This document shows positions 20,014 through 27,081 of a DNA stretch of 64,000 nt, one piece after another. The notes under the pieces are model-generated. The model did not search any database and was not told the origin of the DNA. It saw only the letters and a list, made by a program, of their open reading frames with translations. The stretch covers positions 496,001 through 560,000 of the forward strand of contig NZ_CP107904.1 of the NCBI RefSeq assembly GCF_036013975.1. The letters are read 5' to 3'. The translations under genes and the position numbers were made by a program. This stretch comes from Kitasatospora sp. NBC_00458. GTDB taxonomy: Bacteria > Actinomycetota > Actinomycetes > Streptomycetales > Streptomycetaceae. Within the stretch, counting starts at the first letter, position 1; each line of letters opens with the position of its first letter.

Positions 20014-21068
20014 GCGCTCTTGAACTTCCCTCGCCACACCAGACCCGCGAAGAACGGGGCGCCGAGCAGGGCGACGAGGACGCCCACGTCCAGCTCGCCC
20101 GGCCGCACCACCACGCGCCCCACGATGTCGCAGACCAGCAGGACGACCGCGCCGAGGAGACCCGCGTACGGCACCAGCCAGCGGTAGTCGGGCCCCGCGA
20201 GGTACCGGGCCACGTGCGCGACCATGAGTCCGAGGAACGCGACGGGACCGCACGCCGCCGTCGCCGCACCCGCCATGAGCGTGATGGCGACGATGCCGAC
20301 CGTCCGAATCAGCGCGATGTTCACCCCCAGGCCCCGTGCCACGTCGTCACCCAGGTTGAGCAGGTTGACGGAGGGCAGGGTGACCAGGGCCAGCACCAGC
20401 CCGACCGCGATGAAGGCGGTCACCGGCCAGATGACCCGGAACGGGACACCCGCCACCGAGCCGGCGTTCCAGAACCGCAGCGCGTTCAGCGCCGCCTTGT
20501 CAGACAGCGCGATCGCCGTCGTCATCGCCGCGAGGAACACCGCCACCCCCTGCCCCGCCAGGGCGAGCGTCAGCGGATTGCCCGCGCCCCGGCCGATGCT
20601 CGACAGTCCGAACACGACCACCCCCGCGAGCGCGGCCCCCAGGAAGGCGAACCAGACGTACTGGAACGGGTCGGTGAACCCGAACAGGGAGATCGCCGAC
20701 ACCACCGCGAACGAGGCGCCGGTGTTCACCCCCAACAGGCCGGTGTCCGCGATGGGGTTGCGGGTGAACCCCTGGATCAGCGCCCCGCCGACGCCCAGCG
20801 CGATGCCCGCCACGATCGCGAGCACCGTCCGGGGCACCCGCACGGTCTGCACGATGAGCCTGATCTCCGTGCTCCTCTGGTCGGGGTCCGGCCCCGCGAA
20901 CAGCCCGTGCCAGACCTCGGCGGGACTCAACGCGCGGGCACCGACGGCGACCGAGACCACCGCGGCGACGACCAGGACCGCAGCGACCGCGCCCAGACCG
21001 ACGATCCGCCGCCGACGGGCCGCCGCCACCTCGGACCGCGCCGGGCGCTCCACTGAAATCGTGCCCAT
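20010..21068 (-). CDS. cchC: Ferric-siderophore importer permease (first FecCD subunit)
   Basis: This 352-residue FecCD permease has the family motif VRVPRTVLAIVAGIALGVGGALIQGFTRNPIADTG and a C-terminal coupling segment ACGPVAFLGLMVAHVARYLAG. The ATG at 21068 is chosen because the first hydrophobic helix starts soon after it; the ribosome site is weak. This is the only importer gene without a recognisable iron box. The 333 bp before it instead contain a 7 x 14-bp tandem repeat. Confidence 0.9.
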   Translation of the reverse strand: MGTISVERPARSEVAAARRRRIVGLGAVAAVLVVAAVVSVAVGARALSPAEVWHGLFAGPDPDQRSTEIRLIVQTVRVPRTVLAIVAGIALGVGGALIQGFTRNPIADTGLLGVNTGASFAVVSAISLFGFTDPFQYVWFAFLGAALAGVVVFGLSSIGRGAGNPLTLALAGQGVAVFLAAMTTAIALSDKAALNALRFWNAGSVAGVPFRVIWPVTAFIAVGLVLALVTLPSVNLLNLGDDVARGLGVNIALIRTVGIVAITLMAGAATAACGPVAFLGLMVAHVARYLAGPDYRWLVPYAGLLGAVVLLVCDIVGRVVVRPGELDVGVLVALLGAPFFAGLVWRGKFKSA

Positions 21069-21401
21069 GGCGACGTAGGCTATCCCGGCGCGGACGTCGG
21101 GCCGCCCGGCCGTCCCGTACTCGCCGTCGGGCGGGCCGCCGGCGCGGCGGCGGGTACCAGGTGGCACGGACGTTCCTCTCTCATGCGTACTGCGTACTGC
21201 GTGGCGCGTGGTGCGTGGTGCGGTGGTGCTTCTCGTGTCTTGCCTGTTGCCGCTTGCGCGTTGCCACTTTCCTTTTGCTGCTTGCCTGTTGCCGCTTGCC
21301 TGTTGCCGCTTGCCTGTTGCCGCTTGCGCGTTGCGCCCGTCCCTGAGTCCTGCGCGCCGCCGGGCCGTACGGAGCGGGCCGTACGGAGCGGACCGGGCCG
21401 A
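21069..21401. other. 333-bp gap between cchB and cchC
   Basis: No gene is supported here. It holds short GCGTACT/GCGTGGT 7-bp repeats at 21185-21221 and a 98-bp array of 14-bp units at 21240-21337, in DNA of visibly lower GC than its surroundings. No iron box was recognised. Confidence 0.7.
21240..21337. repeat. Seven tandem 14-bp units upstream of cchC
   Basis: The unit TTGCCTGTTGCCGC occurs four times exactly (21240, 21282, 21296, 21310), with variants TTGCGCGTTGCCAC (21254), TTTCCTTTTGCTGC (21268) and TTGCGCGTTGCGCC (21324). The seven units are contiguous. They lie between the cchB stop and the cchC start, where the cchC promoter would be expected. Confidence 0.9.
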
Positions 21402-22811
21402 CTACCGGGCCGGCCGGCGGACGGCGCCGGCTCCCCCGTTGAGCCGCGGGCTCACGACGGCCGGGCGCTCGACGGGCGGGCTCACGACGGCCGGGGCCCC
21501 GACGGGCGGGCGTTCGAGGCCGCGGCCGAGGATCGCTTCCAGGATCTCGCCGACGCGCACCGCCGTGTTGGACAACAGGGAGGAGCTGATGCCGTGGGTG
21601 TGCTCGGTGCCGCCCTGGAGGTAGATGCCGCAGCGCAGTTCGGGGTCGGTCGCCACCCGGTAGTCGCGCTCGACCCGGACCCGGCCGAGCTCGTCGCGGT
21701 GGCAGAGGTCGGCGACCGCTCCGAGCAGGCCCAGGCCGTCGGCCTGCGTGTACCCGGTGGCGCAGACGACGACGTCGGCGTCCACCGGGACGGTCTCGCC
21801 GGTGACCAGGTACTCGACGGTGGCGCGGACCCCGCCGGGCGTCTCCTCGACGCCCCTGAGGCGCGAGACGTTCAGGAACCGCAGCCGCTCGGTGCCGAGC
21901 ACCTTCTCCCGGTACGCCTGCCGGTACAGCTCGTCGATGAGGTCGATGTCCACCACCGAGTAGTTGGTGTTCCCGTGGTACTCCATCAGCCGGCGCTTCA
22001 CGTCCTCCGGCGCCGTGAAGTACTCGTCGACGGCCCGGGGGTCGAAGATGCGGTTGGCGAAGCCGCTGTCGTCCGCCGGGCTGTAGCCGTAGCGGGAGAA
22101 GACCGCGCAGACCTCCGCCCCCGCGAAGCGGCGGTGCAGGTAGGCGACGGTCTCCGCGGCGCTCTGGCCGGCCCCGACGACGACGAAGCGGGTGGGCCCG
22201 CGCCCTTCCAGGGCGTCGACCTTCCGCAGCAGGTCGGAGTTGTGCCAGACCCGGTCGGTCCGCTCGACGCCCTCCGGCATGGCCGGGCGCAGCCCGGTGC
22301 CGATGACGAGGTTGCGGGCGCGGTGGACGACGACCTCGTCGCCGGACCGGGCCGTCACGTCGAGGTACTCCACCACGCCGTCGCGCACGACGGGTTCGAC
22401 GGCGACGACCCGGTGGCCGTAGGAGACCATGTCGTCGACCTTCGCCGCGGCCCACTCGAAGTAGTCGTGGAACTCGACCCGGAGCGGGAACAGGCTCTTG
22501 TGGTTGACGAAGTCGACCAGGCGTCCCCTGCTCTGCAGGTAGCAGAGGAAGCTGTACTCGCTCGCCGGGTTCCGCATCGTCACCAGGTCCTTCATGAAGG
22601 ACACCTGCATCGTCGCGTCGTCGATGAGCATGCCGCGGTGCCACCCGAACCCGGGCTGCTGCTCGAAGAAGTGGGCGGTGACCGTGTCGCGCCTTCCGAC
22701 GCGCGCGTTGTGCTCGCTCAGCGCGATCGCCATGGCGACGTTCGACGGACCGAAGCCGATACCGATCAGGTCGTGGATCAGTGCTGCGTCGCCGGGAAGG
22801 GCTCGTGACAT
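21402..22811 (-). CDS. cchB: L-ornithine N5-monooxygenase
   Basis: This 469-residue flavin-dependent N-hydroxylating monooxygenase of the SidA/PvdA/IucD family makes N5-hydroxyornithine, the hydroxamate precursor. FAD-binding GIGFGPSNVA lies near residue 16, the NADPH motif VVVGAGQSAAE near 215, and the C-terminal ATGY motif (VVCATGYTQ) near 370. The last 30 residues are a Pro/Val repeat encoded by a short duplicated DNA segment. The ATG at 22811 has GGGAG five bases upstream. It diverges from cchA; each gene faces its own iron box. Confidence 0.93.
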   Translation of the reverse strand: MSRALPGDAALIHDLIGIGFGPSNVAMAIALSEHNARVGRRDTVTAHFFEQQPGFGWHRGMLIDDATMQVSFMKDLVTMRNPASEYSFLCYLQSRGRLVDFVNHKSLFPLRVEFHDYFEWAAAKVDDMVSYGHRVVAVEPVVRDGVVEYLDVTARSGDEVVVHRARNLVIGTGLRPAMPEGVERTDRVWHNSDLLRKVDALEGRGPTRFVVVGAGQSAAETVAYLHRRFAGAEVCAVFSRYGYSPADDSGFANRIFDPRAVDEYFTAPEDVKRRLMEYHGNTNYSVVDIDLIDELYRQAYREKVLGTERLRFLNVSRLRGVEETPGGVRATVEYLVTGETVPVDADVVVCATGYTQADGLGLLGAVADLCHRDELGRVRVERDYRVATDPELRCGIYLQGGTEHTHGISSSLLSNTAVRVGEILEAILGRGLERPPVGAPAVVSPPVERPAVVSPRLNGGAGAVRRPAR

Positions 22812-22911
22812 GTCACTCCCGTTCGTGCGGGACGGCCGCCTGCCAGGCGTCCTGTCGAGGTGGGGGCATGGGGGGAGTCCGGGCACACCCGTGACGGCAT
22901 CCCGGTGGAAC

Positions 22912-22930
22912 TTAGGTAAAGCTAACCTGA
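22912..22930. promoter_or_regulatory. Iron box upstream of cchB
   Basis: TTAGGTAAAGCTAACCTGA matches the inverse consensus at 15 of 19 positions. It lies 101 bp before the cchB start, in the divergent cchA-cchB region. Confidence 0.78.
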
Positions 22931-23014
22931 TCCTGGCATGCTGTCGACCGGACAAGAGCGGGCAAATTTCGCCCCGGCCGGTCAATTAGGCCCAAATTAT
23001 GCACCGTTGCACCG

Positions 23015-23033
23015 TTAGGTAAGCCTTGCTTTA
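23015..23033. promoter_or_regulatory. Iron box upstream of cchA
   Basis: TTAGGTAAGCCTTGCTTTA, 40 bp before the cchA ATG, matches the inverse consensus at 14 of 19 positions and keeps the TTAGGT and AGCCT cores. Confidence 0.75.
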
Positions 23034-23072
23034 CTGACCGTGTCATCTCGCTTCTTCCGAGGAGGAACACCG

Positions 23073-24020
23073 ATGCGCGTCGTCATGTTCGGCTACCAGA
23101 CCTGGGGCCACCGCACCCTCAAGGCGCTCCTGGACTCCGAGCACGATGTCGCGCTGGTCGTGACGCACCCCAGGAGCGAGCACGCCTACGAGAAGATCTG
23201 GAGCGACTCGGTCGCCGAGCTCGCCGAGGAGCACGGCGTCCCGGTCGTCATCCGCAACCGCCCCGACGACGAGGAACTGTTCCGGCGCCTGGAGGAGGCC
23301 GCCCCGGACATCATCGTCGCCAACAACTGGCGCACCTGGATCCCGCCCCGCATCTACACCCTGCCGAAGCACGGCACCCTCAACGTCCACGACTCGCTGC
23401 TGCCCCAGTACGCCGGCTTCTCACCGCTCATCTGGGCCCTCATCAACGGCGAGACCGAGGTCGGCGTCACCGCCCACATCATGGACGAGGTGCTCGACGC
23501 CGGCGACATCGTGCGGCAGCAGGCCGTCGCCGTCGGGCCCACGGACACCGCCACCGACCTCTTCCACAAGACGGTCGACCTCATCGCCCCGGTCACCCTC
23601 GGCGCCCTCGACCTGATCGCCTCCGGCCGGACCGACTTCACCAAGCAGGACCGGTCCCGGGCCAGCTTCTTCCACAAGCGGGCCGAGGAGGACGTCCGGA
23701 TCGACTGGGACTGGCCCGCCGAGGTCCTGGAACGCCTGGTCCGCGCCCAGTCCGCCCCGTACCCGGCCGCCTTCACCTACCACCGGGGCCGGCGTCTGGA
23801 GGTGCTCTCCGCCGTCGTGTCCGAGGGCGTCTACGGCGGCACCCCCGGCCGCGTCTTCTACCGCGAGGGCGACGGCGTCGTGATCGTCGCCGGGGCCGAC
23901 GCCCGCACGGGCCGCAACCACGGCCTGGCCATCACCCGGGTACGCACCGAGGACGGCCGGGAGCTGCCCGCGACGGACTACTTCACGTCCATGGGCGGTT
24001 ACCTCACCGATCGCCCCTGA
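23073..24020 (+). CDS. cchA: N5-hydroxyornithine formyltransferase
   Basis: This 315-residue enzyme resembles methionyl-tRNA formyltransferase and transfers a formyl group from 10-formyl-tetrahydrofolate to N5-hydroxyornithine. The catalytic pattern is complete: Asn104 and His106 in LNVHDSLLPQYAG and Asp142 in LDAGDI. The C-terminal Fmt-C-like barrel starts near residue 200. The ATG at 23073 follows GAGGAGG with 7-nt spacing, much better than the GTG 33 bp upstream. It is transcribed alone and divergently from cchB behind its own iron box, as in S. coelicolor. Confidence 0.93.
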   Translation: MRVVMFGYQTWGHRTLKALLDSEHDVALVVTHPRSEHAYEKIWSDSVAELAEEHGVPVVIRNRPDDEELFRRLEEAAPDIIVANNWRTWIPPRIYTLPKHGTLNVHDSLLPQYAGFSPLIWALINGETEVGVTAHIMDEVLDAGDIVRQQAVAVGPTDTATDLFHKTVDLIAPVTLGALDLIASGRTDFTKQDRSRASFFHKRAEEDVRIDWDWPAEVLERLVRAQSAPYPAAFTYHRGRRLEVLSAVVSEGVYGGTPGRVFYREGDGVVIVAGADARTGRNHGLAITRVRTEDGRELPATDYFTSMGGYLTDRP

Positions 24021-24026
24021 CCACCC

Positions 24027-24110
24027 GCGCCCCGCCACGGGTCCCCTGCCACCGGCGCCCCGCCACGGGTCCCCTGCCACCGGCGCCCCGCCACGGGTCC
24101 CCTGCCACGG
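24027..24110. repeat. Three tandem 28-bp units after cchA
   Basis: Units at 24027, 24055 and 24083 begin GCGCCCCGCCACGGGTCCCC; the first two are identical and the third differs by one base. They start 6 bp after the cchA stop. No function is evident. Confidence 0.88.
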
Positions 24111-24300
24111 GTGCCTCCCGCCTCGGGCGCCCCCACCCACCGGGGGACGCCCGGTGGGCAACTGTTCTCCCCTCGTACGTCCGGCCGTCCACCACGGCGC
24201 GCGGTACGGCACGGGTGACGCTGCTAAGGCTTGTCCGACAGGCAAGCCCCTGAACGCACAGCGCCAGCCCAACACCCGCTCGCTCGTCAGGAGGACGCCC

Positions 24301-26664
24301 ATGCGGCGAACCGATCGAGTCCGGCCCCGCGCACTGGCGGCGGCATCCGCCGCCGCCGTCGTGGGAGCGCTCCTCGCACTCCCCGCCGGCCCCGCGCAGG
24401 CGGTGTCCGCGGACATCGTGATCAGCCAGGTGTACGGCGGTGGCGGCAACTCCGGCGCCCAGTACGCCAACGACTACATCGAGCTGTACAACCGGGGCAC
24501 CGCACCGGTCTCCGTCACCGGCTGGACCGTCCAGTACGCCTCCGCGGCCGGGTCCTCGTGGGCCAGGACGACGCTGACCGGCACCATCGCGCCCGGCAAG
24601 TACCACCTCGTCCAGGAGGCGGCGGGCGCCGGCGCCGGGGCCGCCCTGCCGGCGCCGGACACGACCGGCACGCTGGCCCTGAGCGCCACCACGGGCAAGG
24701 TCGCACTGGTCACCAACGGGACCGCGCTCACCTGCTCCTCGGGCTGCGCCGCCCAGCCGGGCGTGAAGGACTTCGTCGGCTACGGTTCGAGCGCCAGTTC
24801 CGCCGAGGGCTCACCGACCGGCAACCTGGCGAACACCACCGCCGCGCTGCGGGCCGGCGGCGGCGCCACCGACACCGACAGCAACGCGTCCGACTTCGCC
24901 GTCACCGCCCCCGCCCCGCGCAACTCCTCCTCCGGCGGCGGCACCGGCGGCACCCGGATACGCGACGTCCAGGGCGCCGCCCGCACCTCCCCGAAGGCCG
25001 GACAGGCGGTCAGCGCCGTCCCCGGCGTCGTCACCGCCGTCGGCCCGAGCGGCTTCTGGTACCAGGACCCGCAGCCGGACGCCGACCCGGCCACCAGCGA
25101 GGCCGTCTACGTCTACACCGCCGGTGCGCCGGCCGTCGCCGTCGGCGACTCGGTGACGGTCGGCGGCACGGTGAGCGAGTTCCGCCCGGGCGGCACCGGC
25201 GGCACCACCAACCTCACCGTCACCGAACTGACCGCGCCGAGCGTCACCGTCCTCGCCCACAACGCCGCACTGCCCGCCGCCACCCTGGTCGGCGCCGGCG
25301 GCCGGGTGCCGCCGGCCGCGGTGATCTCCAGCGTCACCACCGGCAACGCCGAGACCGCGGGCGGCTTCCAGCCGGCCACCGACGGCCTCGACTTCTGGGA
25401 GTCGCTGGAGGGCATGCGGGTCAGGATCGACAACGCCGCCGTGGTCGGCCCGACCAGCGCGTTCGGCGAGATCCCGGTCGTCCCGCAGGGCTCCACCACC
25501 CGCACCGGCCGGGGCGGCATCCTCCTCCAGGCCGCCGACGGCAACCCCGAGCGGGTCATCCTCGACGACGTGCTCGCCCCCTCGCCGGCCGCCCGGGTCG
25601 GTGACACCCTCTCCGGCGCCACCGTCGGCGTCCTCGACTACTCCTTCGGCAACTTCAAGCTGCTGGCGACCGCGACCCCGACGGTCTCCCCCGGCGGCCT
25701 CACCGCGGAGACCACCGCGGCGCCGGCCGCCGGCGAGCTGGCCACCGCGACCTTCAACGTCGAGAACCTCTCCCCCGACGACCCGCAGAGCAAGTTCGAC
25801 GGCCTGGCCGCGGCCGTCGTCGGCAACCTCCGCTCGCCCGACCTGGTCGCCCTGGAGGAGATCCAGGACAACAACGGCGCCACCGACAACGGCACCGTCG
25901 CCGCCGACCAGACCCTCGCGCGGCTGACCGCCGCCATCACCGCGGCGGGCGGCCCGTCCTACTCCTACCGCCAGATCGACCCGGTGAACGACCAGGACGG
26001 CGGCGAACCCGGCGGCAACATCCGCCAGGTCTTCCTCTACCGCACCGACCGGGGCCTGAGCTTCACCGACCGTCCGGGAGCCGGCTCCACCACCGCCGAC
26101 TCGGTGGTCAACAGCGGCGGCGTCCCGGCCCTCACCTACTCCCCCGGCCGGATCGCCCCGGGCAACTCCGCCTTCAACGCCAGCCGCAAGCCGCTGGCCG
26201 GCGAGTTCCGCTGGAACGGCCGCCCGGTCTTCGTGATCGCCAACCACTTCAACTCCAAGGGCGGCGACCAGCCCCTGTTCGGCCGCTACCAGCAGCCGAC
26301 CCGCCCCTCCGAGACCCAGCGGCACGCCCAGGCCGCCGTGGTGAAGGCGTTCACCGACCAGATCCTCGCCGTCGACCCGAACGCCGCGGTGATCGTCCTC
26401 GGCGACCTCAACGACTTCGAGTTCTCCCAGACCACCGACCTCCTCACCGCCGGCGGCTCCCTGGTCGACCTCCCCCGCACCCTCCCCCTCGCCGAGCGCT
26501 ACACCTACGTCTACGAGGGCAACTCCCAGGTGCTCGACCACATCCTGGTCTCCCCCTACCTCGCCGCCAGGGCCTACAGCTACGACATCGTCCACCTCAA
26601 CAGCGAGTTCCCCACCCAGCTCAGCGACCACGACCCCCAGGTCGTCCGCATCCCCCTGCCCTGA
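24301..26664 (+). CDS. Secreted lamin-tail / endonuclease-exonuclease-phosphatase family nuclease
   Basis: This 787-residue exported protein has a signal peptide (cleavage likely after GPAQA34), a lamin-tail domain (about 36-150, SQVYGGGGNSGAQYANDYIELYN), a Gly-rich linker, a beta-rich middle region (about 220-470) and a C-terminal EEP nuclease fold from about 482. Catalytic motifs are FNVENLSPD, VALEEIQDNNG, IANHFNSKGGD, VLGDLNDFEFS and LSDHDPQ. Related proteins (ExeM/NucH type) are extracellular DNases. The ATG at 24301 follows AGGAGG with 6-nt spacing. It is not part of the siderophore unit. Scavenging nucleic acid, possibly for phosphate, is the likely role. Confidence 0.88.
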   Translation: MRRTDRVRPRALAAASAAAVVGALLALPAGPAQAVSADIVISQVYGGGGNSGAQYANDYIELYNRGTAPVSVTGWTVQYASAAGSSWARTTLTGTIAPGKYHLVQEAAGAGAGAALPAPDTTGTLALSATTGKVALVTNGTALTCSSGCAAQPGVKDFVGYGSSASSAEGSPTGNLANTTAALRAGGGATDTDSNASDFAVTAPAPRNSSSGGGTGGTRIRDVQGAARTSPKAGQAVSAVPGVVTAVGPSGFWYQDPQPDADPATSEAVYVYTAGAPAVAVGDSVTVGGTVSEFRPGGTGGTTNLTVTELTAPSVTVLAHNAALPAATLVGAGGRVPPAAVISSVTTGNAETAGGFQPATDGLDFWESLEGMRVRIDNAAVVGPTSAFGEIPVVPQGSTTRTGRGGILLQAADGNPERVILDDVLAPSPAARVGDTLSGATVGVLDYSFGNFKLLATATPTVSPGGLTAETTAAPAAGELATATFNVENLSPDDPQSKFDGLAAAVVGNLRSPDLVALEEIQDNNGATDNGTVAADQTLARLTAAITAAGGPSYSYRQIDPVNDQDGGEPGGNIRQVFLYRTDRGLSFTDRPGAGSTTADSVVNSGGVPALTYSPGRIAPGNSAFNASRKPLAGEFRWNGRPVFVIANHFNSKGGDQPLFGRYQQPTRPSETQRHAQAAVVKAFTDQILAVDPNAAVIVLGDLNDFEFSQTTDLLTAGGSLVDLPRTLPLAERYTYVYEGNSQVLDHILVSPYLAARAYSYDIVHLNSEFPTQLSDHDPQVVRIPLP

Positions 26665-26722
26665 CACCCCGCCCCTCCGGCCGCACTGCCCGGCCGTCCC
26701 GCACCAGCACACCGCACGCCCC

Positions 26723-26759
26723 CGCTGCCCCGGCACCGCACCCCGGCGCCGGGGCAGCG
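26723..26759. terminator. Hairpin after the secreted nuclease
   Basis: A 12-bp GC stem (CGCTGCCCCGGC and its complement) with a 13-nt loop lies 58 bp after the nuclease stop, ahead of the copper operon. Confidence 0.65.
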
Positions 26760-26901
26760 CCGTCCGCTCCGGGGTCCGCCGCTGGGCCGGCGACGGGGTC
26801 CGCGCCGAAGCCGGCACCAGGTGAAGAGGTGTGATCCCGGTCGATTAGGGGTGTACGGGAACTGATCGGGCCGGGCGGACGACTGGTGGGGAGTGAGTGG
26901 G

Positions 26902-27081
26902 ATGTCGCCGGGTAGCCGGCCGTTGAGCGTACTGGCGGGGTTCGCCCTGCTGCTGGTGCTGGTGTTCGTGGTGGCCTTCGCGGCCGGACGGGGGGCCGGG
27001 CCCGTGACACCCGGGCTGACCCCCGGCGGGGGCGGCGGGGGCAAACCCGGGATGGGGCACGACATGGGAGCGGGCCGGTGA
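26902..27081 (+). CDS. Small Met/His-tailed membrane protein of the copper operon
   Basis: The 59-residue product has one strongly hydrophobic helix (about residues 9-27), a Gly-rich linker and the tail KPGMGHDMGAGR, whose Met and His residues could bind copper. The ATG at 26902 has GGGGAG 8 nt upstream. Its TGA overlaps the CopA GTG (GTGA), so it is translationally coupled to the ATPase. I do not recognise a named family. A copper-delivery or accessory role is inferred from context and composition only. Confidence 0.65.
   Translation: MSPGSRPLSVLAGFALLLVLVFVVAFAAGRGAGPVTPGLTPGGGGGGKPGMGHDMGAGR

Noticed and set aside
24226..24250. AAGGCTTGTCCGACAGGCAAGCC upstream of the secreted nuclease as an iron box
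   Set aside because: It is a simple 6-bp inverted repeat without the TTAGG/CCTAA half-sites.
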